Positions 36,891-45,716 of a DNA stretch of 45,930 nt are shown here, piece after piece (positions within the stretch are counted from its first letter, which is position 1; every line of letters begins with the position of its first letter). The stretch is from Sphingomonas sp. GTDB taxonomy: Bacteria; Pseudomonadota; Alphaproteobacteria; Sphingomonadales; Sphingomonadaceae. Under the pieces are notes generated by a model, which was not told where the DNA came from, ran no database searches, and worked only from the letters and a program-made list of their open reading frames with translations. Location of the stretch: contig NZ_JAIEPC010000019.1 in the NCBI RefSeq assembly GCF_019749955.1, positions 1 through 45,930 on the forward strand, in the 5' to 3' direction. The position numbers and the translations under genes are program-made.

Positions 36891-39049
36891 TCCGCAGCCT
36901 CCTGTACGTCCGCCCCTTCCGGCGGCATATTATGCCCGAGCAGCCGCAGCACTTCCGCCGCTGCCTCCGTGAGATTGGTGCCCGGCCCGAAGATCGCCTG
37001 CACGCCGACCTCGCGCAAGAAATCATAGTCCTGCGCCGGGATGACCCCGCCCGCGATCACCTTGATATCGGCGCGACCGGCGTCCTTCAGATGGTCGATC
37101 AGCTCGGGGATTAGCGTTTTGTGCCCGGCCGCGAGGCTCGACGCGCCGACGACATCGACATCGCTCACAACCGCCAGCGCAGCCGCTTCTTGCGGCGTCT
37201 GGAACAAAGGCCCCGGCACGATCTCGAAGCCCAGATCGCCGAACATGCTGCTCACCAGATTGGCGCCGCGATCATGCCCGTCCTGCCCCATTTTGGCGAC
37301 GAGCATGCGGGGGCGGCGGCCCAGCCGCCGCTCGGTCGCGCTCACCCCGTCGCGGAGCTGGTCCCAGCGGGTATCGTCGGCATAGGCGCCGCCATAGATG
37401 CCGCTGACCGGCGTCGGCACGGTCGCGTGGCGGCCGAACACATCCTCCATCGCGGCGGAAATTTCGCCGAGCGTGGCGCGCGCGCGGGCAGCATCGACGG
37501 CGAGCGCGAGGAGATTGTCGGCGCCCCGCGCGCCGTCCCGAAGCGCATCGAGCGCCGCCCGGCACGCGGCCTCGTCGCGCGCCGCCTTCACCCGCGCGAT
37601 CCGCGCGATCTGGCCTTCGCGCACCGCGACATTGTCGATGTCGAGGATCTCGATCGGGTCCTGTTCGGCGAGGCGGTATTTGTTGACGCCGACGATCACA
37701 TCCTCGCCACGATCGACGCGCGCCTGGCGTGCCGTGGCGGCTTCCTCGATCATCGCCTTGGGCCAGCCCGCCGCGACCGCTTTCGCCATGCCGCCTTCGG
37801 CCTCGACCCGCTCGATGATTTCCCAGGCGCGGTCGACCAGCTCGCTCGTCAGCGCCTCGACATAGTAAGAGCCGCCCAAGGGATCGACGACCTTGGTGAC
37901 GCCGGTTTCTTCCTGCAGCACGATCTGCGTGTTGCGCGCGATGCGGGCGGAGAAATCGGTCGGCAGCGCGATCGCCTCATCAAGCGCATTGGTGTGGAGC
38001 GACTGCGTGCCGCCGAGTGCGGCCGCCAGTGCCTCGACCGTCGTGCGGATGACGTTGTTATAGGGGTCCTGCTCCTGCAAGCTGACGCCGCTCGTCTGGC
38101 AATGCGTGCGCAGCATCTTGCTGCGTTCGTCCTTCGCGCCCAGCCCGGTCATCACGCGGTGCCAGAGTGTACGGGCCGCGCGCAGCTTCGCCACTTCCAT
38201 GAAGAAATTCATGCCGATCGCAAAAAAGAAGCTCAGCCGACCGGCGAAGGCATCGATGTCCATCCCCGCCGCCATGGCTGCCTTGGCATACTCACGCCCA
38301 TCGGCAATCGTGAAGGCAAGCTCCTGCACCTGCGTCGCCCCGGCTTCCTGCATGTGATAGCCGCTGATCGAAATGCTGTTGAATTTCGGCATGTTGGCCG
38401 AAGTATAGGCAATGATGTCCGCGATGATCCGCATGCTCGGTGCGGGCGGGTAGATATAGGTATTGCGGACCATGAACTCCTTCAGGATATCGTTCTGGAT
38501 CGTGCCGTCGAGCTTGGCCAAGGCTACGCCCTGTTCCTCGCCCGCAACGATGAAGAAGGCGAGAATCGGAATCACCGCGCCGTTCATCGTCATCGACACC
38601 GACATCTGATCGAGCGGAATCCCGTCGAACAGGATCTTCATGTCCTCGACACTGTCGATCGCGACCCCCGCCTTGCCGACATCGCCGGTGACGCGGGGGT
38701 GGTCGCTGTCATAGCCGCGGTGGGTCGCAAGATCGAAGGCGACGCTCAGCCCCTTTTGCCCGGCGGCGAGATTGCGGCGGTAAAAAGCGTTGGAGGCTTC
38801 AGCGGTCGAGAACCCGGCATATTGCCGGATCGTCCACGCGCGTCCGGCGTACATCGATGCGCGCACCCCGCGGGTGAAGGGCGCGAACCCGGGCAGGCCC
38901 GGATCATCGCGCACGTCCGCCGCCGTGTAGAGCGGCTTGACGGCAATCCCCTCGGGCGTGTGCCAGCTGAGATCGGCGCCCTTCACTTCCTTGGCGGCAA
39001 GGGCGTCCCAGTCGGCGAGGGTGGGGCCGGCGGATGGTTTGTCGGTCAT
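36887..39049 (-). CDS. scpA: Methylmalonyl-CoA mutase (B12-dependent)
   Basis: A 720-residue single-chain mutase that isomerises methylmalonyl-CoA to succinyl-CoA. The catalytic barrel shows [37 protein letters not shown] and [12 protein letters not shown]. The B12-binding domain carries D-x-H-x-x-G as DGHDRG, with H592 as the cobalt ligand, then [16 protein letters not shown]. The GTG at 39055 is possible, but ATG at 39049 has AGGAAG 5 bases upstream and is preferred. Stop overlaps the bioB start. No B12 riboswitch was recognised upstream; the intervening DNA is a repeat element. Confidence 0.97.
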   Translation of the reverse strand: MTDKPSAGPTLADWDALAAKEVKGADLSWHTPEGIAVKPLYTAADVRDDPGLPGFAPFTRGVRASMYAGRAWTIRQYAGFSTAEASNAFYRRNLAAGQKGLSVAFDLATHRGYDSDHPRVTGDVGKAGVAIDSVEDMKILFDGIPLDQMSVSMTMNGAVIPILAFFIVAGEEQGVALAKLDGTIQNDILKEFMVRNTYIYPPAPSMRIIADIIAYTSANMPKFNSISISGYHMQEAGATQVQELAFTIADGREYAKAAMAAGMDIDAFAGRLSFFFAIGMNFFMEVAKLRAARTLWHRVMTGLGAKDERSKMLRTHCQTSGVSLQEQDPYNNVIRTTVEALAAALGGTQSLHTNALDEAIALPTDFSARIARNTQIVLQEETGVTKVVDPLGGSYYVEALTSELVDRAWEIIERVEAEGGMAKAVAAGWPKAMIEEAATARQARVDRGEDVIVGVNKYRLAEQDPIEILDIDNVAVREGQIARIARVKAARDEAACRAALDALRDGARGADNLLALAVDAARARATLGEISAAMEDVFGRHATVPTPVSGIYGGAYADDTRWDQLRDGVSATERRLGRRPRMLVAKMGQDGHDRGANLVSSMFGDLGFEIVPGPLFQTPQEAAALAVVSDVDVVGASSLAAGHKTLIPELIDHLKDAGRADIKVIAGGVIPAQDYDFLREVGVQAIFGPGTNLTEAAAEVLRLLGHNMPPEGADVQEAAE

Positions 39050-39062
39050 GCCCACTTCCTAG

Positions 39063-39137
39063 CCGTTCGTGTCGAGCGAAGTCGAGACACCGCGCATCGC
39101 TTGACGCCCGCCCCTCGACTTCGCTCGGGACGAACGG
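39063..39137. repeat. TCGAGCGAAGTCGAGA-type inverted repeat upstream of the mutase gene
   Basis: Arms start CCGTTCGTGTCGAGCG and end CTCGGGACGAACGG. It fills almost all of the 100-base gap between the enoyl-CoA hydratase gene and the mutase gene. This intergenic copy is the clean counterpart of the copy inside pccA. Confidence 0.92.
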
Positions 39138-39149
39138 TGGTTGGGAGGC

Positions 39150-39932
39150 TCAGGCCCCCTTGAACTGGGCCTTGCGCTTCTGCAGGAAGCTGATCGCGCC
39201 TTCGCGGGCGTCCTCGGTCTGCCCGGCGATCGACTGGCGCTCGGCCTCGCCCGCCATCGCCGCCGCATATTCGCTCTCAAGCGCGGCGGCCAGGCCTTGC
39301 CGCATCAACCCGAGCGCGACCGTCGGCCCCGCCGCGAGCCGCGTTGCCAGCGCCATCGCTTCCTCCATCAGCACCACATCGGGCACGCATTTATGGATCA
39401 GCCCCCATTCGGCTGCGCGGGGGCCATAAATGCGCTCGCCGAGCAGCATCATTTCGGTCGCGCGCGCCTTGCCGACCAGCCGCGCGAGCATCCAAGACGC
39501 GCCGCCATCAGGCACCAGCCCGATATTGACGAAGGCTTGCAGGAAATAGCCGCTCTCGCCCGCGATGCAGAAATCGGCGGCGAGCGCGAGGCTGCACCCG
39601 ATGCCCGCTGCCGGACCATTCACCGCGCTGACGATCGGCACCCGCGCGTGCGCGATTTTGAGCATCGTCGGGTTGTAGCTGTTAGTCAGCGAATTTTTCG
39701 CGCGTTCGGCCGGCGACACCTGCGCCTGATCGCGACCGGCGAGGTCCGCCCCCGAACAAAAGGCGCGCCCCTCACCGGTGATCAAGACCGCGCGCGCACC
39801 GTCGAGATTTTCGATCGCGTGGCCGATTTCCTCGAACATCTGTGGCGGCGCGGCGTTGAGCCGCTCGGGCCGATTGAGCGTGACGACGAGCACATCGCCC
39901 TGGCGCTCGGTGCGGATCATTTCGTAGGTCAT
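39150..39932 (-). CDS. Enoyl-CoA hydratase/isomerase family protein
   Basis: A 260-residue crotonase-fold protein. The oxyanion-hole loops are present: AFCSGADLAG (with G-A-D-L) and AVNGPAAGIGCSLALAAD. The second has the usual first glutamate position replaced, and VPDGGASWMLARLVG replaces the usual E..G..P..G pattern with D (as in PaaG-type isomerases). Hydration, isomerisation or another crotonase reaction on an acyl-CoA is possible; the substrate is not evident. It is coupled by a 4-base overlap to the upstream parE toxin gene. Confidence 0.88.
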   Translation of the reverse strand: MTYEMIRTERQGDVLVVTLNRPERLNAAPPQMFEEIGHAIENLDGARAVLITGEGRAFCSGADLAGRDQAQVSPAERAKNSLTNSYNPTMLKIAHARVPIVSAVNGPAAGIGCSLALAADFCIAGESGYFLQAFVNIGLVPDGGASWMLARLVGKARATEMMLLGERIYGPRAAEWGLIHKCVPDVVLMEEAMALATRLAAGPTVALGLMRQGLAAALESEYAAAMAGEAERQSIAGQTEDAREGAISFLQKRKAQFKGA

Positions 39933-40210
39933 GCCCTCTCCCCTTGTTCGCGCGTACTCCAGATTCTCAAAATCCGAATTTGGTCGTCGGCGATACGATA
40001 GACCATTCGATATTGGAAATCGGGCACTGACAATTCGCGTTCATGTTCCCCCCGAACCGGCCTGCCGATGCGCGGGTGGTCGACAAGTGACTCGGCACGC
40101 TCGCGCAACTTGGCTTCCGCCCGGTCGGCATAGGCGACGCTGCGCGCGGCAAGAAAACACCAGATGCGATGAACGTCACGTTCGGCCATCGCCGACCAGA
40201 ACAACCTCAC
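39929..40210 (-). CDS. parE: ParE/RelE-family toxin
   Basis: A 93-residue RelE-superfamily protein: AERDVHRIWCFLAARS, KLRERAESLVDHPRIGRPV, then LSVPDFQYRMVYRIADDQIRIL, the typical order of two helices and a four-stranded sheet. Conserved basic residues are kept. ParE toxins poison gyrase; RelE types cut mRNA, and the sequence alone does not settle which. Overlaps its antitoxin by 4 bases and the following enoyl-CoA hydratase by 4 bases. Confidence 0.88.
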   Translation of the reverse strand: MRLFWSAMAERDVHRIWCFLAARSVAYADRAEAKLRERAESLVDHPRIGRPVRGEHERELSVPDFQYRMVYRIADDQIRILRIWSTREQGERA

Positions 40211-40470
40211 GACGTGTGATTGGCAAGCCAGGCACGCCGACTTTCCGCGCGGCGTTCGAGGAATTGTTCATGGGTCCAAAAGCGCCCTGCCGCAAAATCG
40301 GCAAGCCCTTCGTCGATGGCCGCATGATAGTCCTGGAGTGTGGCCAGATGCTCGCGGATTGCTTCGGCGGCGATGTCGGCGACACTGCGCTGCTCAATGT
40401 CCGCGAGTGCCTCAATGCGGGCCAGCGTCGCGTCATCCACGTCAAAACTGATGCGACGACTCTCATCCAT
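40207..40470 (-). CDS. parD: Ribbon-helix-helix antitoxin of the ParD/CopG type
   Basis: An 87-residue protein with an N-terminal ribbon-helix-helix (ISFDVDDATLARIEALADIEQ, RSVADIAAEAIREHL) followed by an acidic helix and the toxin-binding tail ending WTHEQFLERRAESRR. Partner of the overlapping toxin gene. It starts 32 bases after the epimerase stop on the same strand. Confidence 0.87.
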   Translation of the reverse strand: MDESRRISFDVDDATLARIEALADIEQRSVADIAAEAIREHLATLQDYHAAIDEGLADFAAGRFWTHEQFLERRAESRRAWLANHTS

Positions 40471-40502
40471 CGCGCACCGCTAACCCAAAACAGGCGCTCA
40501 GG

Positions 40503-40925
40503 CTAGTCATGCGGTGCTTTCGGCGTCTCCATGATCTCGGTCAGCACGCCGCCCATATCCTTGGGGTGGACGAAGAAAATCGGGGTGCCGTGCGCGCCGA
40601 TGCGCGGCTTGCCGAGCACCTTGGCGCCCTTCGCCTCGAACCACGCCTTGGCTTCGTGGATGTCGGGAACTTCGTAGCAGACATGATGCTGCCCCCCCGC
40701 CGGGTTCTTGGCGAGGAAACCGTGGATCGGCGATGCGTCGCCGAGCGGTTCGATCAGCTCGATCTGGGTGTTGGGGGTGTCGACGAAACACACCTTCACC
40801 CCTTGCGCGGGCAAATCGAACGGCGCGTGGATCTTCGTCGCGCCCAGCACGTCACGGTACAGCGCGATCGACGCTTCGATCGACGGCGTTGCAACGCCGA
40901 TATGGTTGAGGCGGCCGAGTTTCAT
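40503..40925 (-). CDS. mce: Methylmalonyl-CoA epimerase
   Basis: A 140-residue vicinal-oxygen-chelate protein, close to the family's normal length. LNHIGVATPSIEASIALY with metal-binding H8, then TQIELIEPLGDASPIHGFLA, GGQHHVCYEV with a second metal histidine, and PIFFVHPKDMGGVLTEIME with the last ligand Glu. It interconverts the (S)- and (R)-methylmalonyl-CoA made by PccAB and used by the mutase. The start overlaps the end of the preceding small gene by 4 bases. Confidence 0.95.
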   Translation of the reverse strand: MKLGRLNHIGVATPSIEASIALYRDVLGATKIHAPFDLPAQGVKVCFVDTPNTQIELIEPLGDASPIHGFLAKNPAGGQHHVCYEVPDIHEAKAWFEAKGAKVLGKPRIGAHGTPIFFVHPKDMGGVLTEIMETPKAPHD

Positions 40926-41134
40926 TCGGTGATCCTTGGCGTGCGGGGGCCGCCGCGCGTCATTTCGATCATCGTCTCGATGCGGATCAGGCGTCGCTCA
41001 TGATCAAACAAATCGCGACCCTGCTCCTTCATTTCATCGACCAGCTTGCCGACGGATTTTTCCAGTGCCTCGACGCGGGAGCGAAGCAGGATGACGCTCT
41101 CGATTGCCTTATAGGCATCCCCGAACGCGCTCAC
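40922..41134 (-). CDS. Small coiled-coil hypothetical protein
   Basis: A 70-residue, highly charged helical protein (SVILLRSRVEALEKSVGK, then EQGRDLFDHERRLIRIETM) predicted to form a coiled coil. Not recognised. ATGA overlaps on both sides (with the preceding ribbon-helix-helix-like gene and with mce) make it part of one translation chain; possibly a partner of the protein before it. Confidence 0.65.
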   Translation of the reverse strand: MSAFGDAYKAIESVILLRSRVEALEKSVGKLVDEMKEQGRDLFDHERRLIRIETMIEMTRGGPRTPRITE

Positions 41135-41424
41135 TGCGTGCGCAACCCGGCACGCTCGGCCCGGAGTTGCCGCAATTCGTCGTGCGCGCTGTCGATCAAC
41201 GCGATCATACGGTCGAAACTCTCCGCGATGGCGGGCACCGCTTCGTTGAGTTCGGCGACCAGGATCGCCAGCTTCTCATCATCGCCCAGCGGCGCTTCGG
41301 CCATATACTGGCTCGACGCCTCGCGCAGCACATGCCCGACCGACATCCCGGTCCCCTTGGCAAAGGCATCGAGCGCGGCCTTCTGGTCGGCGCTGGTGAG
41401 AAAGGTGACCCGTTCGGTCTGCAT
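41131..41424 (-). CDS. Small ribbon-helix-helix-like protein with coiled coil
   Basis: A 97-residue protein. VTFLTSADQKAALDAFAKGTG and SVGHVLREASSQYM resemble a ribbon-helix-helix DNA-binding domain, and the C-terminal half is an acidic coiled coil (AELNEAVPAIAESFDRM, HDELRQLRAERA). It may regulate transcription, but no matching toxin is seen. Together with the next small gene it forms a two-gene insert between the SnoaL-like gene and mce. Confidence 0.68.
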   Translation of the reverse strand: MQTERVTFLTSADQKAALDAFAKGTGMSVGHVLREASSQYMAEAPLGDDEKLAILVAELNEAVPAIAESFDRMIALIDSAHDELRQLRAERAGLRTQ

Positions 41425-41517
41425 GGCAGGCTCCTTGGCATTATAAGGTCATTGTAATACCGGGCTTGGCGGCGTGCAACGTCGTTCAACGTGATGTTGG
41501 CTCGGCGACCCTAAAGT

Positions 41518-41940
41518 TCAGGTGCAGCGCCCCGAAAGGCATGAAGAGTGCGACGCGACGCGCTGCCACCGCCCGTCGCTGAGCGCATAGGTATCGGTAT
41601 ATTGCTCGCGCGCCTCCTCGACCGGCTTTCCCTTGGCCTGCCAGCGATAAAGCGCCTTGCCGTTGATGATTGCGACCGAGCCAATGACCCGGACCTGCTG
41701 CTCGCTATTCTCGACGGCCAAGGGACGCCACCAGGTGCGCATATCGGCCACAAAGCGGTCGCGGGTCACGATCTTCCCGTCGGGCAGGGTGAAGGTGTAG
41801 CCGGGGGCAAGCGATGCCTCAATCGTGGCTATGTCGTTCTTGACCTGCGCCTGCGCAATCGCGCGTTCGACGGCAAGCACATCGGCGCCGGGACTGGCAG
41901 CCGCCATCGCCGCCAGAAAAAATGCGGGGACAAGGCTCAT
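41518..41940 (-). CDS. Exported NTF2-like (DUF4440/SnoaL-type) protein
   Basis: A 140-residue protein with a signal peptide (LVPAFFLAAMAAASPG) and an NTF2-like cone fold: AIAQAQVKNDIATIEASLAPGY, TFTLPDGKIVTRDRFVADM, then strands ending SDGRWQRVASHSSCL. These proteins bind small molecules or act as minor enzymes; the ligand is unknown. Starts 12 bases after the pccB stop, so probably co-transcribed with it. Confidence 0.8.
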   Translation of the reverse strand: MSLVPAFFLAAMAAASPGADVLAVERAIAQAQVKNDIATIEASLAPGYTFTLPDGKIVTRDRFVADMRTWWRPLAVENSEQQVRVIGSVAIINGKALYRWQAKGKPVEEAREQYTDTYALSDGRWQRVASHSSCLSGRCT

Positions 41941-41952
41941 CCAATCATCTCC

Positions 41953-43479
41953 TCACAAGGGAATATTATCATGCTTCTTCCACGGGTTCTCCAGCACTTT
42001 CCCGCGCAGCTTGCGTAACCCCAAAGCCACCCGCCGCCGCGTCGAGTGCGGCTGGATTACTTCGTCGATGAAGCCTTTCGACGCCGCCACGAACGGGTTG
42101 GCGAACCGCGCTTCATATTCCGCGGTCCGCTCGGCAATCTCCTCGGGCGTCTTGCCGCGGAAGATGATCTCGACCGCGCCCTTCGCGCCCATCACCGCGA
42201 TTTCCGCCGTCGGCCAGGCATAGTTCAAATCGCCGCGCAGATGCTTCGACGCCATCACGTCATAGGCCCCGCCATAAGCCTTGCGCGTGATCACCGTGAT
42301 CTTGGGCACGGTCGCTTCGGCATAAGCGAACAGCAGTTTGGCGCCGTGCTTGATGATGCCGTTCAGCTCCTGCGCGGTGCCGGGCAGGAAGCCGGGGACG
42401 TCGACCAACGTCACGATCGGAATTTCGAACGCATCGCAGAAGCGCACGAACCGCGCGCCCTTCTTTGCCGAGTTGATGTCGAGCACGCCCGCCAGCACCA
42501 TCGGCTGGTTGGCGACCACGCCGATCGTCCGCCCCTCGATCCGCCCGAAGCCGACGATGATGTTGCACGCATGCGCGGGCTGCACTTCGAAGAAATCGCC
42601 TTCGTCGACCATCTTCCGGATCAATTCGTGCATGTCGTACGGCTGGTTGGCGCTCGCCGGGATCAACGTGTCGAGGCTGTCCTCGATCCGGTCCCACGGG
42701 TCAGCGGTCGGCCGCTCGGGCACGCCTTCGCGGTTCGACGCGGGCAGATAATCGATGAAATCGCGCGCGGCGAGCAGCGCGTCGATGTCATTGTCGAACG
42801 CGACATCGGCGACACCAGACTTGGTGGTGTGCGTGATCGCGCCGCCGAGTTCTTCCTGCGTCACGACTTCGTTGGTCACTGTCTTCACCACATCGGGGCC
42901 CGTGACGAACATGTAGCTCGAATCCTTCACCATGAAGATGAAGTCGGTCATCGCGGGAGAGTAAACCGCCCCGCCCGCGCACGGCCCCATGATCAGGCTG
43001 AGTTGCGGCACCACCCCGCTCGCCAACACATTGCGCTGGAACACCTCGGCATAGCCGCCGAGCGACGCCACGCCTTCCTGAATCCGCGCGCCGCCTGAGT
43101 CGTTCAACCCGATCACTGGCGCGCCGACCTTCATCGCCATGTCCATGATCTTGCAGATTTTCTGCGCATGCCGCTCGGACAGCGAGCCGCCGAACACGGT
43201 GAAGTCCTGCGAAAATACGAACACCAGCCGTCCGTTGATCGTGCCGCTGCCCGTCACCACGCCGTCACCGGGGATGATCTGGTCGGCCATGCCGAAATCG
43301 ACGCAGTTATGCTCGACATACATGTCGAGTTCCTCGAACGATCCGGCATCGAGCAGCACATCGAGCCGCTCGCGCGCGGTCAGCTTGCCCTTGGCGTGCT
43401 GCGCGTCGATCCGCTTCTGCCCGCCACCCAATCGCGCGCCTGCGCGTTTCGCTTCGAGCCGGTCGACGATCGTTTCCAT
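41953..43479 (-). CDS. pccB: Propionyl-CoA carboxylase beta subunit
   Basis: A 508-residue carboxyltransferase, normal length. Blocks: [60 protein letters not shown] (acyl-CoA site), [17 protein letters not shown], and in the second half [18 protein letters not shown] and [15 protein letters not shown]. It transfers CO2 from carboxybiotin on PccA to propionyl-CoA. First gene of the minus-strand propionate block, divergent from hipBA, with about 190 bases between starts. Confidence 0.96.
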   Translation of the reverse strand: METIVDRLEAKRAGARLGGGQKRIDAQHAKGKLTARERLDVLLDAGSFEELDMYVEHNCVDFGMADQIIPGDGVVTGSGTINGRLVFVFSQDFTVFGGSLSERHAQKICKIMDMAMKVGAPVIGLNDSGGARIQEGVASLGGYAEVFQRNVLASGVVPQLSLIMGPCAGGAVYSPAMTDFIFMVKDSSYMFVTGPDVVKTVTNEVVTQEELGGAITHTTKSGVADVAFDNDIDALLAARDFIDYLPASNREGVPERPTADPWDRIEDSLDTLIPASANQPYDMHELIRKMVDEGDFFEVQPAHACNIIVGFGRIEGRTIGVVANQPMVLAGVLDINSAKKGARFVRFCDAFEIPIVTLVDVPGFLPGTAQELNGIIKHGAKLLFAYAEATVPKITVITRKAYGGAYDVMASKHLRGDLNYAWPTAEIAVMGAKGAVEIIFRGKTPEEIAERTAEYEARFANPFVAASKGFIDEVIQPHSTRRRVALGLRKLRGKVLENPWKKHDNIPL

Positions 43480-43636
43480 GATTTTTCCTGCGCAGCCTAG
43501 CCTGCCCTTCCTTTTCCGCGCTTTCGCAGCGGATGCAAGCGCCGGGGCCGCGCCCCGCCCCTTGGTCAGCGCCGGGTTTGGCGACAGCGAACGATGCCAT
43601 CATTCATCATATAGCGTCCTTAATTGGGCAATATAA

Positions 43637-43673
43637 TTGACAAAAGCGCGTTTATTGGCCACATAAGGCCAAT
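43637..43673 (+). promoter_or_regulatory. Candidate hipBA promoter and autoregulatory operator
   Basis: TTGACA at 43637-43642 is followed about 18 bases later by ACATAA. The palindrome ATTGGCC-ACATAA-GGCCAAT (43654-43673) covers this -10-like box and ends on the hipB start codon. Binding of HipB there would block both transcription and early elongation. Another ATTGGCC half occurs just inside hipB. The DNA around it is AT-rich compared with the rest of the window. Confidence 0.55.
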
Positions 43674-43998
43674 GATAGAAACGCCGCGCGAATTGGCCTT
43701 TGCGCTGGGCCAGCGTATCAAGGCCCGGCGACTCGCGATGGGCTTCACCCAGGCTGACGCCGCCGCCCGGGCCGGCGTCGCCTATCGTACCTGGCGTCGA
43801 CTGGAGAGCGAAGGCAAGGCGTCGATCGAAGACCTGGTCCGTGCGGCGATCGCCCTGCGGTGCGAGCGCGACCTCGCCGCGCTGTTTCCTGAGCCTGCCG
43901 CCACGTCGATGGATGCCCTGCTGCAACAGCAGCGGGCGGCGCAGGTCGCAGCGCCGAAGCGGCGCTTGCGCGCACCACCATCGAAGGCATCGTCGTGA
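43672..43998 (+). CDS. hipB: HipB-type helix-turn-helix antitoxin/regulator
   Basis: A 108-residue protein with an XRE helix-turn-helix (LAFALGQRIKARRLAMGF, TQADAAARAGVAYRTWRRLE, GKASIEDLVRAAIAL) and a charged, basic C-terminal tail. Start ATG at 43672 sits at the end of the palindromic operator; the frame is open a further 16 codons but those overlap the promoter. It is followed by hipA with a GTGA overlap. Confidence 0.87.
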   Translation: MIETPRELAFALGQRIKARRLAMGFTQADAAARAGVAYRTWRRLESEGKASIEDLVRAAIALRCERDLAALFPEPAATSMDALLQQQRAAQVAAPKRRLRAPPSKASS

Positions 43999-45239
43999 AG
44001 CTCGCGCCCGGCACCCCCCTCGAGATCAGTCTGCTGTTGGACGAAGGCGCGCCTTCGTCGCCCATTGGTCGGCTCGCGGTGGCAGGCGGCTTGGCGCAGC
44101 TGGAATGGTCAGCCGAGGTGATCGCGACCCAATTGCGGATCGATCCCTTGCTCTACCCACCGGAAGCGGGCCTGCAAGCGGCGCGCGGCCGCGACTTTGA
44201 CGGGCTGCACGGCTTCCTCGCCGGCAGCCTGCCGGACGCCTGGGGGCGGTTGCTGATGAAGCGGCGGCTGGCGAAGCTGGGCGTCCGGCTGGAAACACTC
44301 TCCGCCGTCGATCGGCTCGCGCTCGTTGGCAATGGCGGGCGGGGCGCGCTGGTCTATCAGCCCGCGACGACACCGGCGGACGACCCGGGCGCGATCGATC
44401 TCGACGCGCTGGCCAAGCAATCGCAACTTCTGCTGCTGGGCGAGGACACCGACCTCATTGACACGCTGGCCCGGCTGGGCGGCGCATCCGGCGGCGCGCG
44501 GCCCAAGGTGAGCATCGGCATCGCCACCGACGGCACGCTTTGCCAGAACGCCGCTGCCGATGGCCATGACGAGTGGATCGTCAAGTTCCGCGCCACGGTC
44601 GATCCGGTCGACATTGGCCCCGTCGAAGAAGCCTATGCTCGAATGGCCCGCGCCGCCGGGATCGACATGGCGCCGTCGCGGCTGTTGTCGGCCAGAGACG
44701 GTTTCGGCTATTTCGCGACCCGCCGGTTCGATCGCCCGTCACCCGGCCGCCGCCTGCACATGGTGTCGCTGGCAGGCGCGCTGGAGGCGCTGCCCGACGT
44801 GCCGAGCATCGATTATGATGGACTGTTGCGCGCAACAAGAGCGATCACCCGCCACGCCGGCGACGTCGAGCAGGCCTTTCGCCGGATGGTGTTCAACATT
44901 CTCGCGCACAATCGCGATGATCATACGCGCCAGCACAGCTACCTGGTGGATGCCGACGGCGAATGGCGGCTCGCGCCTGCTTACGACCTGACCTTCTCGA
45001 ACGGCCCTCGCGGTGAACATTACCTCGCCGTCGAAGGCGAAGGCCGCACGCCGACCCGGGCGCAGGTCGTAACGCTGGGACGACGGCACGGCCTGTCAGA
45101 TCGGACGATCGCCGGGATCATCGACAGAGTGCGTGATGCGCTGGCCGACTGGCCGGTGATCGCCAAGCACCTCGGCGTGACGGCGTCGCGTGGCGAGATC
45201 GACGAACGGTTGGCGCACACGGCCGCGACGTTCGGCTGA
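43995..45239 (+). CDS. hipA: HipA-family serine/threonine kinase toxin
   Basis: A 414-residue protein, typical HipA size. N-terminal couple_hipA domain (RIDPLLYPPEAG, GLHGFLAGSLPDAWGRLLM), a GASGGARPKVSI loop which in HipA is the P-loop-like region with the autophosphorylated serine, WIVKFRA for ATP binding, and the kinase catalytic motif N-x-D-x-H in HNRDDH with the metal-binding APAYDLTFS. E. coli HipA phosphorylates glutamyl-tRNA synthetase; the target here is unknown. GTG start overlaps the hipB stop by 4 bases. Confidence 0.9.
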   Translation: MKLAPGTPLEISLLLDEGAPSSPIGRLAVAGGLAQLEWSAEVIATQLRIDPLLYPPEAGLQAARGRDFDGLHGFLAGSLPDAWGRLLMKRRLAKLGVRLETLSAVDRLALVGNGGRGALVYQPATTPADDPGAIDLDALAKQSQLLLLGEDTDLIDTLARLGGASGGARPKVSIGIATDGTLCQNAAADGHDEWIVKFRATVDPVDIGPVEEAYARMARAAGIDMAPSRLLSARDGFGYFATRRFDRPSPGRRLHMVSLAGALEALPDVPSIDYDGLLRATRAITRHAGDVEQAFRRMVFNILAHNRDDHTRQHSYLVDADGEWRLAPAYDLTFSNGPRGEHYLAVEGEGRTPTRAQVVTLGRRHGLSDRTIAGIIDRVRDALADWPVIAKHLGVTASRGEIDERLAHTAATFG

Positions 45240-45293
45240 GCGGACGTCGCGAGCACGGCGCCGCGCCTTTGAAATTGCGCTCGGCGGACACGA

Positions 45294-45329
45294 AAAAGCC
45301 CGCCGGATCGGGCGATCCGGCGGGCTTTT
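45294..45329. terminator. Strong Rho-independent terminator, usable in both directions
   Basis: Exact 17-bp arms (AAAAGCCCGCCGGATCG and CGATCCGGCGGGCTTTT) with a 2-base loop, flanked by A-tract and T-tract. It ends hipBA transcription on the plus strand and would originally have ended the tRNA(Val) transcript on the minus strand, since it begins 2 bases after the tRNA CCA end. Confidence 0.9.
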
Positions 45330-45331
45330 AA

Positions 45332-45381
45332 TGGTGGGCGTGGCAAGGATTGAACTTGCGACCCCTGCGATGTCAACACAG
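45332..45381 (-). pseudogene. 3' half of tRNA-Val(GAC), probable integration (att) scar
   Basis: On the minus strand the sequence gives an anticodon stem and loop (CTGTG-TTGACAT-CGCAG, anticodon GAC), variable loop, T-arm GCAAG-TTCAATC-CTTGC, 3' acceptor strand CACGCCC and ACCA. The D-arm and 5' acceptor strand (expected to start GGGCGTG) are missing: the bases before the anticodon stem do not fold into them. This is what remains when an integrative element inserts in a tRNA gene and carries or leaves a copy of its 3' end. It is not a working tRNA. Confidence 0.75.
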
Positions 45382-45716
45382 TGGCAGCGCCCGATTTACT
45401 TGAATTCTCTCATCTTTTCAGTTCTCCACGGCCGGATGGAATAGAGAACATAGAGGGAATACCTCCCGAATTCACCCGAGTTTCACCCGAGGATTCTAGG
45501 GGGCGGATTCCCACTGAGAGACAGAAACCGCCGGTCAGCAGTTGCGCATTTTAGATCGGTGTTCGAGCCAGTGTCAGCAATTGACTGACCCTTGCAGACT
45601 TAGACTGCAAAAAATCAAACCTGCTCTTCATCTCACGCCATGCGGCGACCTCATCGCCTGTCGTGCAAGGCAAGGTGCTGACACTGCCGCGCCTCGCCAT
45701 TGAACGCGATGGGTAG
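45382..45716. other. Lower-GC DNA beyond the tRNA scar
   Basis: From 45382 to about 45650 the base composition is visibly less GC-rich than the rest of the window and I see no gene with a credible start. There is a short direct repeat, TTCACCCGAG twice at about 45471-45490. From about 45663 a plus-strand frame (GKVLTLPRLAIERDG) begins to look coding but is cut by TAG at 45714. Confidence 0.5.

Noticed and set aside
39050..39149. Cobalamin riboswitch upstream of the methylmalonyl-CoA mutase
   Set aside because: The gap is too short and is filled by a repeat element; no B12-box was seen.
37121..39163. Long open frame antisense to the mutase gene (about 680 codons)
   Set aside because: It mirrors the mutase frame; GC-rich codon bias leaves the opposite strand open. 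No family resemblance.
45332..45410. Complete tRNA gene at the hipA end
   Set aside because: The D-arm and 5' acceptor strand are not present; only the 3' half folds.
45190..45444. Short plus-strand frame reading LMVGVARIELATPAMSTQ over the tRNA remnant
   Set aside because: This phrase is a known artefact of translating the opposite strand of a tRNA 3' end; the frame also overlaps hipA and the terminator.
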